Source: 1-14-0-10-37-14 sp037130845 (lineage in GTDB: Bacteria; Patescibacteriota; Patescibacteriia; Patescibacteriales; Patescibacteriaceae). Taken from it: a stretch of 64,000 bases of DNA. Made by a program: the position numbers and the translations under genes. Numbering within the stretch: the first letter of the stretch is position 1; each line of letters starts with the position of its first letter. The notes under the pieces are model-generated. The model searched no databases, had not been told where the DNA came from, and was given only the letters and a program-made list of their open reading frames with translations. The DNA lies in contig JBAXSE010000004.1 in the NCBI GenBank assembly GCA_037130845.1, positions 1 to 64,000 of the forward strand. Reading direction: 5' to 3'. Of the stretch, positions 1 through 8,287 are shown piece after piece.

Positions 1-21
1 CAGCAATTATCTCTCATCTGA

Positions 22-46
22 TACCCCGTCAGCTTGCTGCGGGGTA
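22..46. repeat. REP-like GC hairpin
   Basis: Inverted arms TACCCCG (22-28) and CGGGGTA (40-46) with an inner CAG/CTG pairing form a compact palindrome. It lies directly before the open frame that starts at 48 and may be the insertion that removed the 5' end of that gene. It has no U-tract, so a terminator role is unlikely. Confidence 0.55.
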
Positions 47-47
47 A

Positions 48-428
48 TTCATTAAAAACTTTAGAGGTGAAGTTAAAGGTGCTTATGTCATATCATTAAA
101 TTATTTTAATCATTATAATAAATTATTAAACAAGTGTTATATTGTTGTTAAATACAGTTTTACTTTTTCTGCAGAAAATCGCACAAGATTATTAACGGCT
201 ATAACAAATGAAAAAAAAGAAATGACACTTTGGTCATACTCACAAATTGTTTATGATGTTGAAGATAATTTAGAGCTTGGCCATATCACAGAAAATTACA
301 TTAATTACGGTATAACGTCAGTGGGCCACAAAGACGATACTACTATTGTAGAGTGCAAAATCTTAGAAAAAGAATGTGTTTCAATGGACGATTTCAATAA
401 TAAAATTAATCCTTACATCACCAACTGA
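48..428 (+). pseudogene. 5'-truncated ORF of unknown function
   Basis: The frame is open from just after the TAA at 45-47 to the TGA at 426-428. It has no ATG, GTG or TTG before the ATG at 222, which would give only 68 residues and has no Shine-Dalgarno sequence. The upstream codons read as protein-like sequence continuous with the downstream part, so this looks like the C-terminal piece of a longer gene that lost its start, perhaps through the palindrome at 22-46. The DNA is AT-rich compared with polA, suggesting acquired DNA. No family is recognised. A functional 68-residue protein from 222 cannot be excluded. Confidence 0.4.
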
Positions 429-616
429 TATAAGAATTGTTATGTGTCATTAATTATTTTACTACTCAAATAAAGTCAAATTTGCAATTACTTACTCTTT
501 GGATTGGATAAAGATATTAGTTCAGGGACTAATGCTTGCTAATAATGGTAAATGAACAAAAACATTCATTCAAGAGTGTTTTTGACTATAATCAACCTCT
601 GCTCTATAATTCTTAT

Positions 617-3403
617 ATGTCTAAAAATAAACCAAAATTTCTCATTTTCGACGGCAATGCGCTGATCCATCGCAGTTTTCATGCCATCCCGCTGACCCTG
701 ACTACCAAGGAAGGGGAGCTGGTTAATGCCGTCTATGGCTTCACTTCCTTTCTGCTCAAGGCGGTCAAGGAGTTCAAGCCTACCTATATCGCCCTGACGC
801 TGGATAAGAAGGGGCCGACTTTCCGCCATTTGGAATACAAAGAATACAAGGCGACTCGCGTCAAGGCGCCGCAAGAATTGTACGACCAGATCGGCCGGGT
901 CAAGGAAGTGGCCGAATCGATCGGCATCCCCATCTTTGAGCTGGATGGCTTCGAGGCGGACGACCTCATCGGCACTATCGCCGAGAAGGTGGGCGACCAG
1001 GTTGATACCATTATTGTGACGGGCGATATGGATACCCTGCAATTGGTGGATGACGATACCTTTGTCTATACTATGAGCCGCGGCTTGTCTGATAGTGTCC
1101 TGTATGACGAAAAGGCGGTCAAGGCCAAATACGGCTTCGGGCCGGAGCGGCTGATCGATTACAAAGGCCTGCGCGGCGACCCCTCCGACAATATCCCGGG
1201 GGTCAAAGGCATAGGCGAGAAGACCGCCACCGAGCTGATCACTGATTTCGGCAGCCTGGAGGATATCTACAAGCATATCGACAGCGACAAGATCCGTCCG
1301 CGGGTGCGCGAGCTGTTGGTGGAGGGGCACAAGATGGGCGAACTGTCCAAGCAATTGGCCACTATCCACCGCGACGCGCCCATCACCTTCGACCTGGAGC
1401 GGGCCCGCTGGGGCGGCTTTGACGAAGACAAGACGGTCAAGCTGTTTTCTGAACTGGAATTTCGGTCGCTATTGCCCAAGCTCAATGACCTGTTGGGCAA
1501 GATCGAGGACAAGGGCGGCGCCAAGGCGGAGGCCAAATTCGGCCGCAATGACCGCGACCATCAATACGAACTGGTGGATACCGAAGCCAAGTTCACCAAG
1601 TTCCTGGAAAAACTAGCCAAGCAGAAATATTTTGCCTTCGACACCGAGACTACCGGCCTGGACAACTTCAATGCTCGTCTCTTGGGCTTGTCATTCTCTT
1701 GGAATGCGGGCGAGGCCTATTATGCGTCGCTAGCCAAGGGGCACACCACCGAAGTTAATCTCTTTAATTTTGAAGAAAAGTCCGCCCCTGGAATGCACCC
1801 CTGGCTCAAGGCCCTGGCGCCGATCCTGGAAAACGACAAACAGCACAAATGCGGACATAATCTGAAATTCGATCTCAAGGTCTTAGGCGGCCTGGGCATC
1901 ACGGTCAAGGGCGTGGTCTTTGACTCTATGATAGCATCATATCTGCTACGACCTGACAACCGCCAGCACGGCCTGGATGCCGTGTCCTTTACCGAATTGG
2001 GCTTTACCAAGATCAGCAAGGAAGAATTGACCGGCGGCAAAGGCAAGAATCTGGATTTCGCCTCGGTCACGCCCGAACGCATGGCCAGCTACTCCTGCGA
2101 GGACGCTGATATGTCCTGGCGCCTAGCGCAGAAACTCGCCGAGGAATTGAAAGAAGAAAAACTGACCAAGATATTCAATGACATCGAAATACCCCTAGTG
2201 GGTGTTTTGGCTAGACTGGAAAATAACGGCGTGGCCTTGGATACCAAGTATCTGGCCAAGCTGGACAAGCACCTGGACAAGGAGATCGAGGACGTCAAGG
2301 CGGCGGTCTGGGAACTGGCGGGCGAAGAATTCAATATCGGCTCGGTGCAGCAATTGCGCAAAATATTATTTGAAAAACTGCAGATCAGCACGGACAAGAT
2401 CAGCAAGACCAAGACCGGCCTGTCCACGGGCGCGGCCGAACTGGAGAAGCTCAAGGGCACGCATCCCATTATCGATGGCATCTTCGAATACCGCGAACTG
2501 ACCAAGCTGTCCAGCACCTATGTCAAGGCTCTGCCTTTGCTGATCAATACCGCCACCAATCGCCTGCATACCAATTACAATCAGACCGTGGCCGCTACCG
2601 GCCGGCTGAGCAGTACCAATCCTAATCTGCAGAATATCCCCACCCGCACCGAGCTGGGCCGCCAGATCCGTAAGGCCTTTATCGCGGATAAGGGTAACCG
2701 ATTGTTGTCCCTGGACTATTCGCAGATCGAACTGCGCATCGCCGCCCATCTGTCGGGCGACCCGGGCATGACCCATGCCTTCCAGAACAATCTGGACATC
2801 CATACCGCCACCGCCGCGGCTATTAATAAAGTTCCCTTGGAAGAAGTGACCAAGGACATGCGCCGCGCGGCCAAGGCTACCAATTTCGGCCTGCTCTACG
2901 GCCAGGGCGCGCGCGGACTGTCGGAAACCGCCGGCATCAGCTACGCCGAGGCCAAGGCCTTTATCGAGAAATATTTCGCCGAGTTCACCAGCATCAAGGC
3001 CTATATCGACAATACGGTCAAACAGGCGCGGGAGACGGGCTATGTGGAAACGATGTTCGGCCGCAAGCGTTATCTGCCCGAGATGAACTCCAGCATCGCC
3101 ATGGTGCGCAAATCCGCCGAACGCATGGCGGTCAACACCCCGCTGCAAGGCACCGCCGCCGACATCATTAAGCTGGCCATGATCGAAGTGGATAAGATGT
3201 TAGCGAGCGAATACGACGGCCAGGTCAAAATGATAATGCAAGTGCACGACGAATTAGTCTTCGAATTGCCCGAAAAAATGGTGGCAGAACTGGCCGCCAA
3301 ATTGAAAGTAATCATGGAAGGTGTGGCCAAACTAAGCGTCCCGCTGACAGTCGAAGCCAAGGCGGGGGAGAATTGGGAAGAAATGAAATCGATTAAAGAT
3401 TAA
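617..3403 (+). CDS. polA: DNA polymerase I
   Basis: DNA polymerase I (928 aa) for Okazaki fragment processing and repair synthesis. Domains in order: 5'-3' flap nuclease (about 1-290, starting KPKFLIFDGNALIHRSFHA), 3'-5' exonuclease (about 330-520) and family A polymerase (about 540-928). The proofreading residues are present (DTETTGL near 342, GHNLKFD, YSCEDAD), so unlike in many bacterial Pol I enzymes this site looks active. Polymerase motif A (LDYSQIELR) lies near 700 and motif C (VHDELVFE) near 876. An in-frame ATG exists at 536, but the family normally begins at MSKNKPKF, so 617 is chosen. The GC-rich codon use fits a core gene. Confidence 0.96.
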   Translation: MSKNKPKFLIFDGNALIHRSFHAIPLTLTTKEGELVNAVYGFTSFLLKAVKEFKPTYIALTLDKKGPTFRHLEYKEYKATRVKAPQELYDQIGRVKEVAESIGIPIFELDGFEADDLIGTIAEKVGDQVDTIIVTGDMDTLQLVDDDTFVYTMSRGLSDSVLYDEKAVKAKYGFGPERLIDYKGLRGDPSDNIPGVKGIGEKTATELITDFGSLEDIYKHIDSDKIRPRVRELLVEGHKMGELSKQLATIHRDAPITFDLERARWGGFDEDKTVKLFSELEFRSLLPKLNDLLGKIEDKGGAKAEAKFGRNDRDHQYELVDTEAKFTKFLEKLAKQKYFAFDTETTGLDNFNARLLGLSFSWNAGEAYYASLAKGHTTEVNLFNFEEKSAPGMHPWLKALAPILENDKQHKCGHNLKFDLKVLGGLGITVKGVVFDSMIASYLLRPDNRQHGLDAVSFTELGFTKISKEELTGGKGKNLDFASVTPERMASYSCEDADMSWRLAQKLAEELKEEKLTKIFNDIEIPLVGVLARLENNGVALDTKYLAKLDKHLDKEIEDVKAAVWELAGEEFNIGSVQQLRKILFEKLQISTDKISKTKTGLSTGAAELEKLKGTHPIIDGIFEYRELTKLSSTYVKALPLLINTATNRLHTNYNQTVAATGRLSSTNPNLQNIPTRTELGRQIRKAFIADKGNRLLSLDYSQIELRIAAHLSGDPGMTHAFQNNLDIHTATAAAINKVPLEEVTKDMRRAAKATNFGLLYGQGARGLSETAGISYAEAKAFIEKYFAEFTSIKAYIDNTVKQARETGYVETMFGRKRYLPEMNSSIAMVRKSAERMAVNTPLQGTAADIIKLAMIEVDKMLASEYDGQVKMIMQVHDELVFELPEKMVAELAAKLKVIMEGVAKLSVPLTVEAKAGENWEEMKSIKD

Positions 3404-3409
3404 AACACT

Positions 3410-4003
3410 ATGTTTAAAAATATTTATCCGCTTTTACGGAAAAATGGTAAAAATCTTGATTATTTTTGGGTCGTTGTGTCAATAATTCTTTTGATAAATA
3501 GTATTGTCGGGCTTGTTACTAGTTACATAGGGCAGGCCGCAGATTCAAAAGAGCAGATTTCCGCTTTGGGGATTATTTTTACATCCGCAATTACTTTGCT
3601 AATCCCTTTAGCGATTATTTGGGTAATTATGTCTTTTGTTTATAATCGTATACAAAACAAGCCAGCGGAGAGTGCCGCGGCAAGCGTTGTTCCTGATCAA
3701 AGCAACCAGGCAGTATTGACAACCGATAGGCCGAGGAACTTTTGGGATTTTTATCCTATTATATTATTGTTATTATGTTTCGGCATGCTTTCTTTGGTTT
3801 TAAAATTAGACATGAGCATGTTCGGAGTTCTGTATCTATTTCTAGGCCTTGTTTGTTTGATTTTATTCCCGTTTACTTTTCTGAATTTGTTTAAGACTAA
3901 AGAAGGTTTGCAAAAAATAATTAATCGTATAGCTACAGTGTTATTTGTTGTTGTCTTTCTCTTGGTAATTTTTGCTGTTACAGTATTCAAAGGTGGATTA
4001 TAG
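3410..4003 (+). CDS. hypothetical multi-spanning membrane protein
   Basis: A 197-residue protein beginning 6 nt after polA. Five hydrophobic segments are visible, at about residues 15-40, 45-70, 110-130, 135-160 and 170-195, with a short polar loop rich in Ala, Pro and Gln between the second and third. The coding DNA is AT-rich relative to polA. No catalytic motif is seen and no family is recognised. The tight spacing suggests read-through from polA, but a functional link is not implied. Confidence 0.75.
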   Translation: MFKNIYPLLRKNGKNLDYFWVVVSIILLINSIVGLVTSYIGQAADSKEQISALGIIFTSAITLLIPLAIIWVIMSFVYNRIQNKPAESAAASVVPDQSNQAVLTTDRPRNFWDFYPIILLLLCFGMLSLVLKLDMSMFGVLYLFLGLVCLILFPFTFLNLFKTKEGLQKIINRIATVLFVVVFLLVIFAVTVFKGGL

Positions 4004-4018
4004 AATATTTATGAATTG

Positions 4019-4040
4019 GTGTCAGGTCTTGAATTGTAAG
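4019..4040 (+). repeat. REP-like GTGTCAGGTCTTGAATTG motif
   Basis: This sequence matches the GGGGTCAGGTCTTG and GGGGTCAGACCTGG motifs at 58460-58520. Motifs of this type are known as REP sequences mobilised by REP-associated tyrosine transposases. No such transposase lies in the window, so the copies here would depend on an enzyme elsewhere. Confidence 0.45.
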
Positions 4041-4129
4041 GTTTTTTTGGAAGAATTAAAAAGTTTTTTGGTTCACCGGTAGTAGTATGAATATTATCCA
4101 GGGAAGCTTTAAGTTTACAATGAATATGT

Positions 4130-5149
4130 ATGAAAAAAACTGACCAAAACCAAATAATCATTTATGAAGGGGATGATGGGGAGTCGCGTATTGAGGTGCG
4201 GTTTGAAGGGGAGACTGTTTGGCTTTCGCAAGCGCAACTGGTAGAGCTTTTTCAATCAAGTAAAGCTAATATAAGCGAGCATATAAAAAATATCTATTTA
4301 GAGCAAGAATTAACCCATGAAGCAACTGTTCGGAATTTCCGAACAGTTCAAAAAGAGGGTGATAGAGAGGTCTCTAGGGATATTGAGTATTACAATCTTG
4401 ATTTGATTATATCGCTTGGATACCGAATAAAGTCAGCAATAGCTACTCGTTTCCGCCAATGGGCGACGGCGCGGCTTCGTGAGTACCTGGTGCAGGGGTT
4501 TACCATGAATGATGAATTTTTGAAGAATAATGGCGGCGGAGTGTATTGGAAAAAACTCTTGGCACGTATCCGCGATATCCGTTCCAGTGAAAAAATGTTA
4601 TATCGGCAAGTGCTTGACCTCTATGCCACCAGCATTGATTATGATCCGAAGTCACTGCATTCAATTGATTTTTTCAAAATCGTGCAAAACAAGTTGCATT
4701 ATGCCGCGCATAAGCACACAGCCGCGGAAGCGATCTATAATCGTGCCGATAGTGACAAGGAATTTATGGGCTTGACGGTTTTTGCCGGCGATTTGCCGGT
4801 GTTGGAGGAAGTGCGTATTGCCAAAAATTATTTAAGCGCCGAGGAATTGGAAAGATTGAATCGGCTGGTCTCGGCATATTTCGAATTAGCGGAGTTGCGT
4901 GCCCTGAATCAGCAAACGATGGATATGGCGAGCCATATCAAGGCGCTTGATAATCTGTTGGGTGATTATGGCGAAGGAGTCTTGATAGGCCCGGGTAAAG
5001 TAAGCCATGAGAAAGCAATAAAAAAAGCCGAAAAAGAATATCGCAAGTATCAAGTAAAAACTTTGTCCTCGGCCGAAAAAGATTATTTGGAAACTATTAA
5101 GGTGATAGAGAAAAAGATTGTTAAAAAAGATAAATCAAGCAAGAAATAA
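4130..5149 (+). CDS. RhuM family protein (virulence RhuM/DNA-binding type)
   Basis: A 339-residue protein of the RhuM family, which is widespread in mobile islands and CPR genomes and has no firmly established biochemical role. The N-terminal part (about 10-70) has the typical EVRFEGETVWLSQAQLVELF and KANISEHIKNI segments, a winged-helix-like DNA-binding region. It is followed by the family's REVSRDIEYYNLDLIISLGYR block and a helical C-terminal region (IRDIRSSEKMLYRQVLDLYA). The Lys-rich tail looks disordered. Codons at 4325-4349 form a near-perfect hairpin (AACTGTTCGGAA with TTCCGAACAGTT), but this lies in conserved family sequence. It ends before a bidirectional terminator, facing the cupin-like gene. 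Confidence 0.88.
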   Translation: MKKTDQNQIIIYEGDDGESRIEVRFEGETVWLSQAQLVELFQSSKANISEHIKNIYLEQELTHEATVRNFRTVQKEGDREVSRDIEYYNLDLIISLGYRIKSAIATRFRQWATARLREYLVQGFTMNDEFLKNNGGGVYWKKLLARIRDIRSSEKMLYRQVLDLYATSIDYDPKSLHSIDFFKIVQNKLHYAAHKHTAAEAIYNRADSDKEFMGLTVFAGDLPVLEEVRIAKNYLSAEELERLNRLVSAYFELAELRALNQQTMDMASHIKALDNLLGDYGEGVLIGPGKVSHEKAIKKAEKEYRKYQVKTLSSAEKDYLETIKVIEKKIVKKDKSSKK

Positions 5150-5197
5150 TTAGATAAGACGAAGTAGATTAATAAACATTTATAGGAATGACATATA

Positions 5198-5227
5198 AAA
5201 AAGACCTTGTTCGTTCAAGGTCTTTTT
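5198..5227. terminator. bidirectional intrinsic terminator
   Basis: Arms AAAAAGACCTTG (5198-5209) and CAAGGTCTTTTT (5216-5227) around the loop TTCGTT. It has T-runs on both strands and sits between convergent genes, serving the RhuM gene and the cupin-like gene. Confidence 0.88.
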
Positions 5228-5250
5228 GGTCTTTAAATTGTTTAAAGCAT

Positions 5251-5754
5251 TTATTCGAGGCAGTGCCCGCCGTCTAATTCGGCGACGCGCTTTTGGCATT
5301 GCCGGTCGATAAGCTCGCGATAGGGCTTGTAGAACCAGGCGTCGAAGGGCTTGTCCCATTTTTCAATCATCACTGAGTCTTCCAGGAAATTGAAGAGATG
5401 CGGCACGTGCGGCTTGATGACGATAAAGGTCGTCGGCTTTATTGTTATTACTTTAGTTATATTGTTAGACAGAGTCCAAAGTTCTGCTTTGCCCGATATC
5501 AGCCAGTCGAATTGGGTGCTCTTGTGCAGGTCGCCCGAACGCATAAAACCTTTTTTGGTCTCTATGATATTAAACTTGCCGCCTTTGAAGTTGGCTCGGA
5601 CTATCCGTCCGCGTTCGTCTTCGTGTATCGGCAGCTCACGTTCTTCTTGATTGTTATCCGGTTTGGTGACTAGCGGGCTTAGATAGATTCCTGGGTCGCC
5701 ATTGACGCTGACATAAGTAAAGTTTGAGATAATATCCGAATTTTTTGGTCTCAT
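5251..5754 (-). CDS. cupin-like protein
   Basis: A 167-residue protein with a probable RmlC-like cupin barrel. The region IIETKKGFMRSGDLHKSTQFDWLISGKAELW followed by IVIKPHVPHLFNFLEDS resembles cupin motifs 1 and 2, with candidate metal-ligand histidines in H-K and PHVPHLF. It may bind or isomerise a sugar nucleotide, or be regulatory; the substrate is unknown. The frame is open much further upstream, but the ATG at 5754 is preceded by GAGG at good spacing and starts the cupin-like region, so it is chosen over 5811 and 6024. The C-terminus carries Cys residues. It is divergent from the regulator at 5947. Confidence 0.72.
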   Translation of the reverse strand: MRPKNSDIISNFTYVSVNGDPGIYLSPLVTKPDNNQEERELPIHEDERGRIVRANFKGGKFNIIETKKGFMRSGDLHKSTQFDWLISGKAELWTLSNNITKVITIKPTTFIVIKPHVPHLFNFLEDSVMIEKWDKPFDAWFYKPYRELIDRQCQKRVAELDGGHCLE

Positions 5755-5872
5755 GCTAATCCTCGATTTGGTTTTTAAAGAATATTTATATTTTGCTCTA
5801 GTATCAGACATTTCTTGCGATATGTCAATATTTAAATATTGCTTAATAATAGGGATAAAACAGGTTGTGCTA

Positions 5873-5901
5873 TTGACATTTACATATATTTGTACTATAA
5901 A
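5873..5901 (+). promoter_or_regulatory. predicted sigma-70-type promoter for the chimeric regulator
   Basis: TTGACA (5873-5878), a 17-bp spacer and TATAAA (5896-5901) lie in the divergent gap upstream of the TTG start at 5947. The expected transcript would carry a leader of about 40 nt containing the AGGAGAG ribosome site. Confidence 0.7.
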
Positions 5902-5946
5902 GAGGGCAATATATATAATTTTGTACTTTAACAAGGAGAGTGTGTC

Positions 5947-6903
5947 TTGGAACAAAAATCTGAAATTAGCATCGAAGAATTGATCAGAATATTGCCAATA
6001 GGGAAGAAGGCAATCGCTTATCATTGTGCGGTAGACAATTTGCCAAAGCCGATAAGGGAAGGCAAGGGCATCGGCAATACTTATTTTGATAGAGCGGCGG
6101 TGGCTGATCGTCTTGGAGTAAATAACTTGGATGAACCATTCTTAACAGAGGCGGAGGCTGCAAAGTATTTAAACACTTCCGTTGCCATAGTTAAGATGTT
6201 AATCAATCATAGTTATTTGCCTCTCAAATATTATGAGATTTCCGCAAAAACAGGCGCTAGGACCCTATTTAGAAAAAGTGATCTAGAGCTGTATAAAGCA
6301 GGAAAGGATAAAAATTTCTTGCATCAGAACAAATGTTTTTGCACTGATAAGCTGGAATTTGTGATTGGCATTTTTGATTCGGTTCTGACGATTGGAGGTT
6401 TGTCAAAGCGCGAGCAAGACGTTATGAGGGAATATTACGTTAACGGCTTGCTGCAGGACAAGATAGGCCAAAAATATAATCTAGGCCACGAGAGAATCCG
6501 TCAGATTTTGGAAAAAGCTAAGCTTTGGCTAAGGAGAAATATCGCCGATTTACAAGAGATGCAGAAACGGTTGGCGGTGGTTGGCGCGCAGAATAAGGTC
6601 CTGGAGGCAAAGGTTAATGATTTGACGGCAAGTCTCAACAGCCGATTGTTAAGAATGGACAATGTTAAGTTGGTGGACGATATTCCTCAGTTTGACCAGA
6701 GACATCTGCCAATCGATGTGTTGAGGCCGTATATATCGGTACGTATTTGGAATCGCTTGCGAGCGACCAGCTTAAAGACATTGGGCGACTTGGTTAAAAT
6801 GAGGTCGATTGATGTTTTGAGATTTAGAAACCTTGGCAAGCGATCGCTGGCCGAATTAACTGAATTATTGGCTTCGCGAGGGTTATTCTTTGAAAGAGAA
6901 TAA
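5947..6903 (+). CDS. chimeric transcription regulator: HTH, sigma region 4-like and alpha-CTD-like domains
   Basis: A 318-residue protein that I read as a DNA-binding mosaic. Residues about 8-50 form one HTH-like segment, and 60-115 an excisionase-like HTH (FLTEAEAAKYLNTSVAIVK). About 150-197 resembles sigma-70 region 4 (LSKREQDVMREYYVNG, then GHERIRQILEKAKLWLRR), followed by a short coiled coil. The last 65 residues resemble the RNA polymerase alpha C-terminal domain, ending FRNLGKRSLAELTELLASRG, the helix-hairpin-helix that contacts UP elements. The TTG start is supported by AGGAGAG six bases upstream. It is followed by a TTG-started gene of unknown function, a probable operon partner. The family as a whole is not one I recognise. 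Confidence 0.8.
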   Translation: MEQKSEISIEELIRILPIGKKAIAYHCAVDNLPKPIREGKGIGNTYFDRAAVADRLGVNNLDEPFLTEAEAAKYLNTSVAIVKMLINHSYLPLKYYEISAKTGARTLFRKSDLELYKAGKDKNFLHQNKCFCTDKLEFVIGIFDSVLTIGGLSKREQDVMREYYVNGLLQDKIGQKYNLGHERIRQILEKAKLWLRRNIADLQEMQKRLAVVGAQNKVLEAKVNDLTASLNSRLLRMDNVKLVDDIPQFDQRHLPIDVLRPYISVRIWNRLRATSLKTLGDLVKMRSIDVLRFRNLGKRSLAELTELLASRGLFFERE

Positions 6904-6911
6904 CCGGTGAT

Positions 6912-6961
6912 TGCCGCGCTTGTCATAGAGGCTGGCATTTAGCCGTCTCTGTCCGCGGCGA
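6912..6961 (+). other. intercistronic stem-loop
   Basis: Between the regulator and the next gene, GCCGCG and CGCGGC enclose an inner AGAGGCT/AGCC-TCTCT hairpin. It has no U-tract. It could stabilise or attenuate the message for the downstream TTG-started gene; no known RNA class is recognised. Confidence 0.35.
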
Positions 6962-7004
6962 AGTCGAGATTAAATTTTTGTTCATTAACTGATTGGAGAA
7001 TATT

Positions 7005-7850
7005 TTGGAATTATTTAAAAAGTGTTCGTCTGCCGGCGAGTTGCTGGAAGACGGCCAAATGCTCAAATTGTCTGGCCAGCTGCGATATATTACTATCAAG
7101 TTTTGCGCCGATTATTTTAAGGTCGAGGCGCAAGCAATGGCCGATCTGCTGAAGCCTTATGACGCCGAACCATGGGTAATCTATCTTTGGCAGGGAACCG
7201 AGCTGGTTAAATTCTACAAGTTTAGCGAAGTGCGGGTTATTTTGGCTGATAAAGGCATTCAGACTGTTAAGGCTCTTCGATATGTCAATCGTCAGCGCAA
7301 TGGAAGCTGGGAAGTCCAGCCAAAAGTCGGTGGCAAGAAGACTATCGTCGGTTCGGAGATGACCATAGATGTTGACGGTGTACTCTACGCGCGACAAGCA
7401 TATTGGGCGGAAGGCGTCGGCACCAATGAAGCAAGTTTTGCGCGCATGACAATGGAATTGGATGAAAGGTTTATAGCCGACAATAGCTATAGATTTGATG
7501 CCAAGCGCAAGACGGTCAACGCTACTCGTCGGCAGCAGTTTGTATATTCTAACCGCCACATGGCCCAAGAGATAGTTAATCGCATTTCCAGCCTGCGCCC
7601 CATAGTCGGCGATCCGCTGGAAGAAGACCCCCAGGGGGTATATGCCAGCGCCTTTGCCTGGAAGGAGCAATGGAAGGAAATGGGCAGGACTAATGCTCAA
7701 GCAGTCAAGTTCTCTATGCATTATTATGCCTATTTGAAAGACAGCCGTTCGGTAACCAAGCGTTTTAATGGAGTGGAATATCGTGCTTATGGCCGAGAGG
7801 ACGCCGAAAAGGCCTATGCCTTTGCCATGGACGCGTGTAAACACTTGTAA
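7005..7850 (+). CDS. hypothetical protein
   Basis: A 281-residue soluble protein of unknown function. Two TTG codons can start it, at 6993 and 7005. GGAG at 6995-6998 lies six bases before 7005, so the second is preferred. The sequence is mixed alpha/beta with many aromatic and basic residues (YLWQGTELVKFYKFSEVRV, AYWAEGVGTNEASFARMTME) and no signal peptide or membrane segment. It follows the chimeric regulator and has a terminator directly after it, so the two probably form one transcription unit. No catalytic motif stands out. Confidence 0.78.
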   Translation: MELFKKCSSAGELLEDGQMLKLSGQLRYITIKFCADYFKVEAQAMADLLKPYDAEPWVIYLWQGTELVKFYKFSEVRVILADKGIQTVKALRYVNRQRNGSWEVQPKVGGKKTIVGSEMTIDVDGVLYARQAYWAEGVGTNEASFARMTMELDERFIADNSYRFDAKRKTVNATRRQQFVYSNRHMAQEIVNRISSLRPIVGDPLEEDPQGVYASAFAWKEQWKEMGRTNAQAVKFSMHYYAYLKDSRSVTKRFNGVEYRAYGREDAEKAYAFAMDACKHL

Positions 7851-7859
7851 ACAAGCAGT

Positions 7860-7888
7860 AAGGGTTTGCCCAAAGCAGGCCCTTTTTT
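7860..7888 (+). terminator. intrinsic terminator
   Basis: Arms AAGGGTTTGC and GCAGGCCCTT pair with two G-U wobbles around CCAAA and are followed by six T. It ends the 5947-7850 transcription unit. Confidence 0.85.
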
Positions 7889-7934
7889 ATTTGCCCGGAT
7901 ATTGATACAATAAACCTGGATAATCATATATTTT

Positions 7935-8273
7935 ATGCAGTTGCCGCAATTTGCTAAAAAGCCGATTCTGATAGTCGTAGTCTTGCTTGTTTTGAATGCT
8001 GTCGTCATGCTTTTGTGCCAAGCGCTTTGGGGCGCAGACGAGATGAGAAAATATCTCTATCTCTTTACTGTCGTGCCGATGGCCGTAATATTCTTGTTGA
8101 TTTTGTGGCGGCCGTTGGCGCCGGAACTCGCGACAGTGGAGGGGGAAGAAGGCAAAAAGGCCAAGCAAGAAAATAAAGCCCTCAACAAGGCGCGGTTGCT
8201 GATCCGCATCGGTTTTGCACTGCTGGCAGCGCTATTGTTAGTGGCGGCGAAGTTGGGCTGGTTTAATAGATAA
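7935..8273 (+). CDS. small hypothetical membrane protein
   Basis: A 112-residue protein with three hydrophobic segments: about 10-30 (ILIVVVLLVLNAVVMLL), 38-57 (YLYLFTVVPMAVIFLLILW) and 88-108 (IGFALLAALLLVAAKLGW). A charged, Lys/Glu-rich cytoplasmic loop precedes the last. It is 14 nt upstream of murD and probably cotranscribed. Cell-envelope function is only suggested by context. Confidence 0.72.
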   Translation: MQLPQFAKKPILIVVVLLVLNAVVMLLCQALWGADEMRKYLYLFTVVPMAVIFLLILWRPLAPELATVEGEEGKKAKQENKALNKARLLIRIGFALLAALLLVAAKLGWFNR

Positions 8274-8287
8274 ACAGGAAAAATATT

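Noticed and set aside
566..3360. Long open frames antisense to polA (for example 566-1369 and 2366-3148)
   Set aside because: They overlap a complete Pol I gene with all catalytic motifs. They arise from the GC-rich codon use of polA and have no ribosome sites or family motifs.
4323..4349. Hairpin AACTGTTCGGAA/TTCCGAACAGTT as an inserted repeat in the RhuM gene
   Set aside because: It encodes the conserved E-A-T-V-R-x-F-x-T-V-Q block of the family, so the pairing is a by-product of coding sequence.
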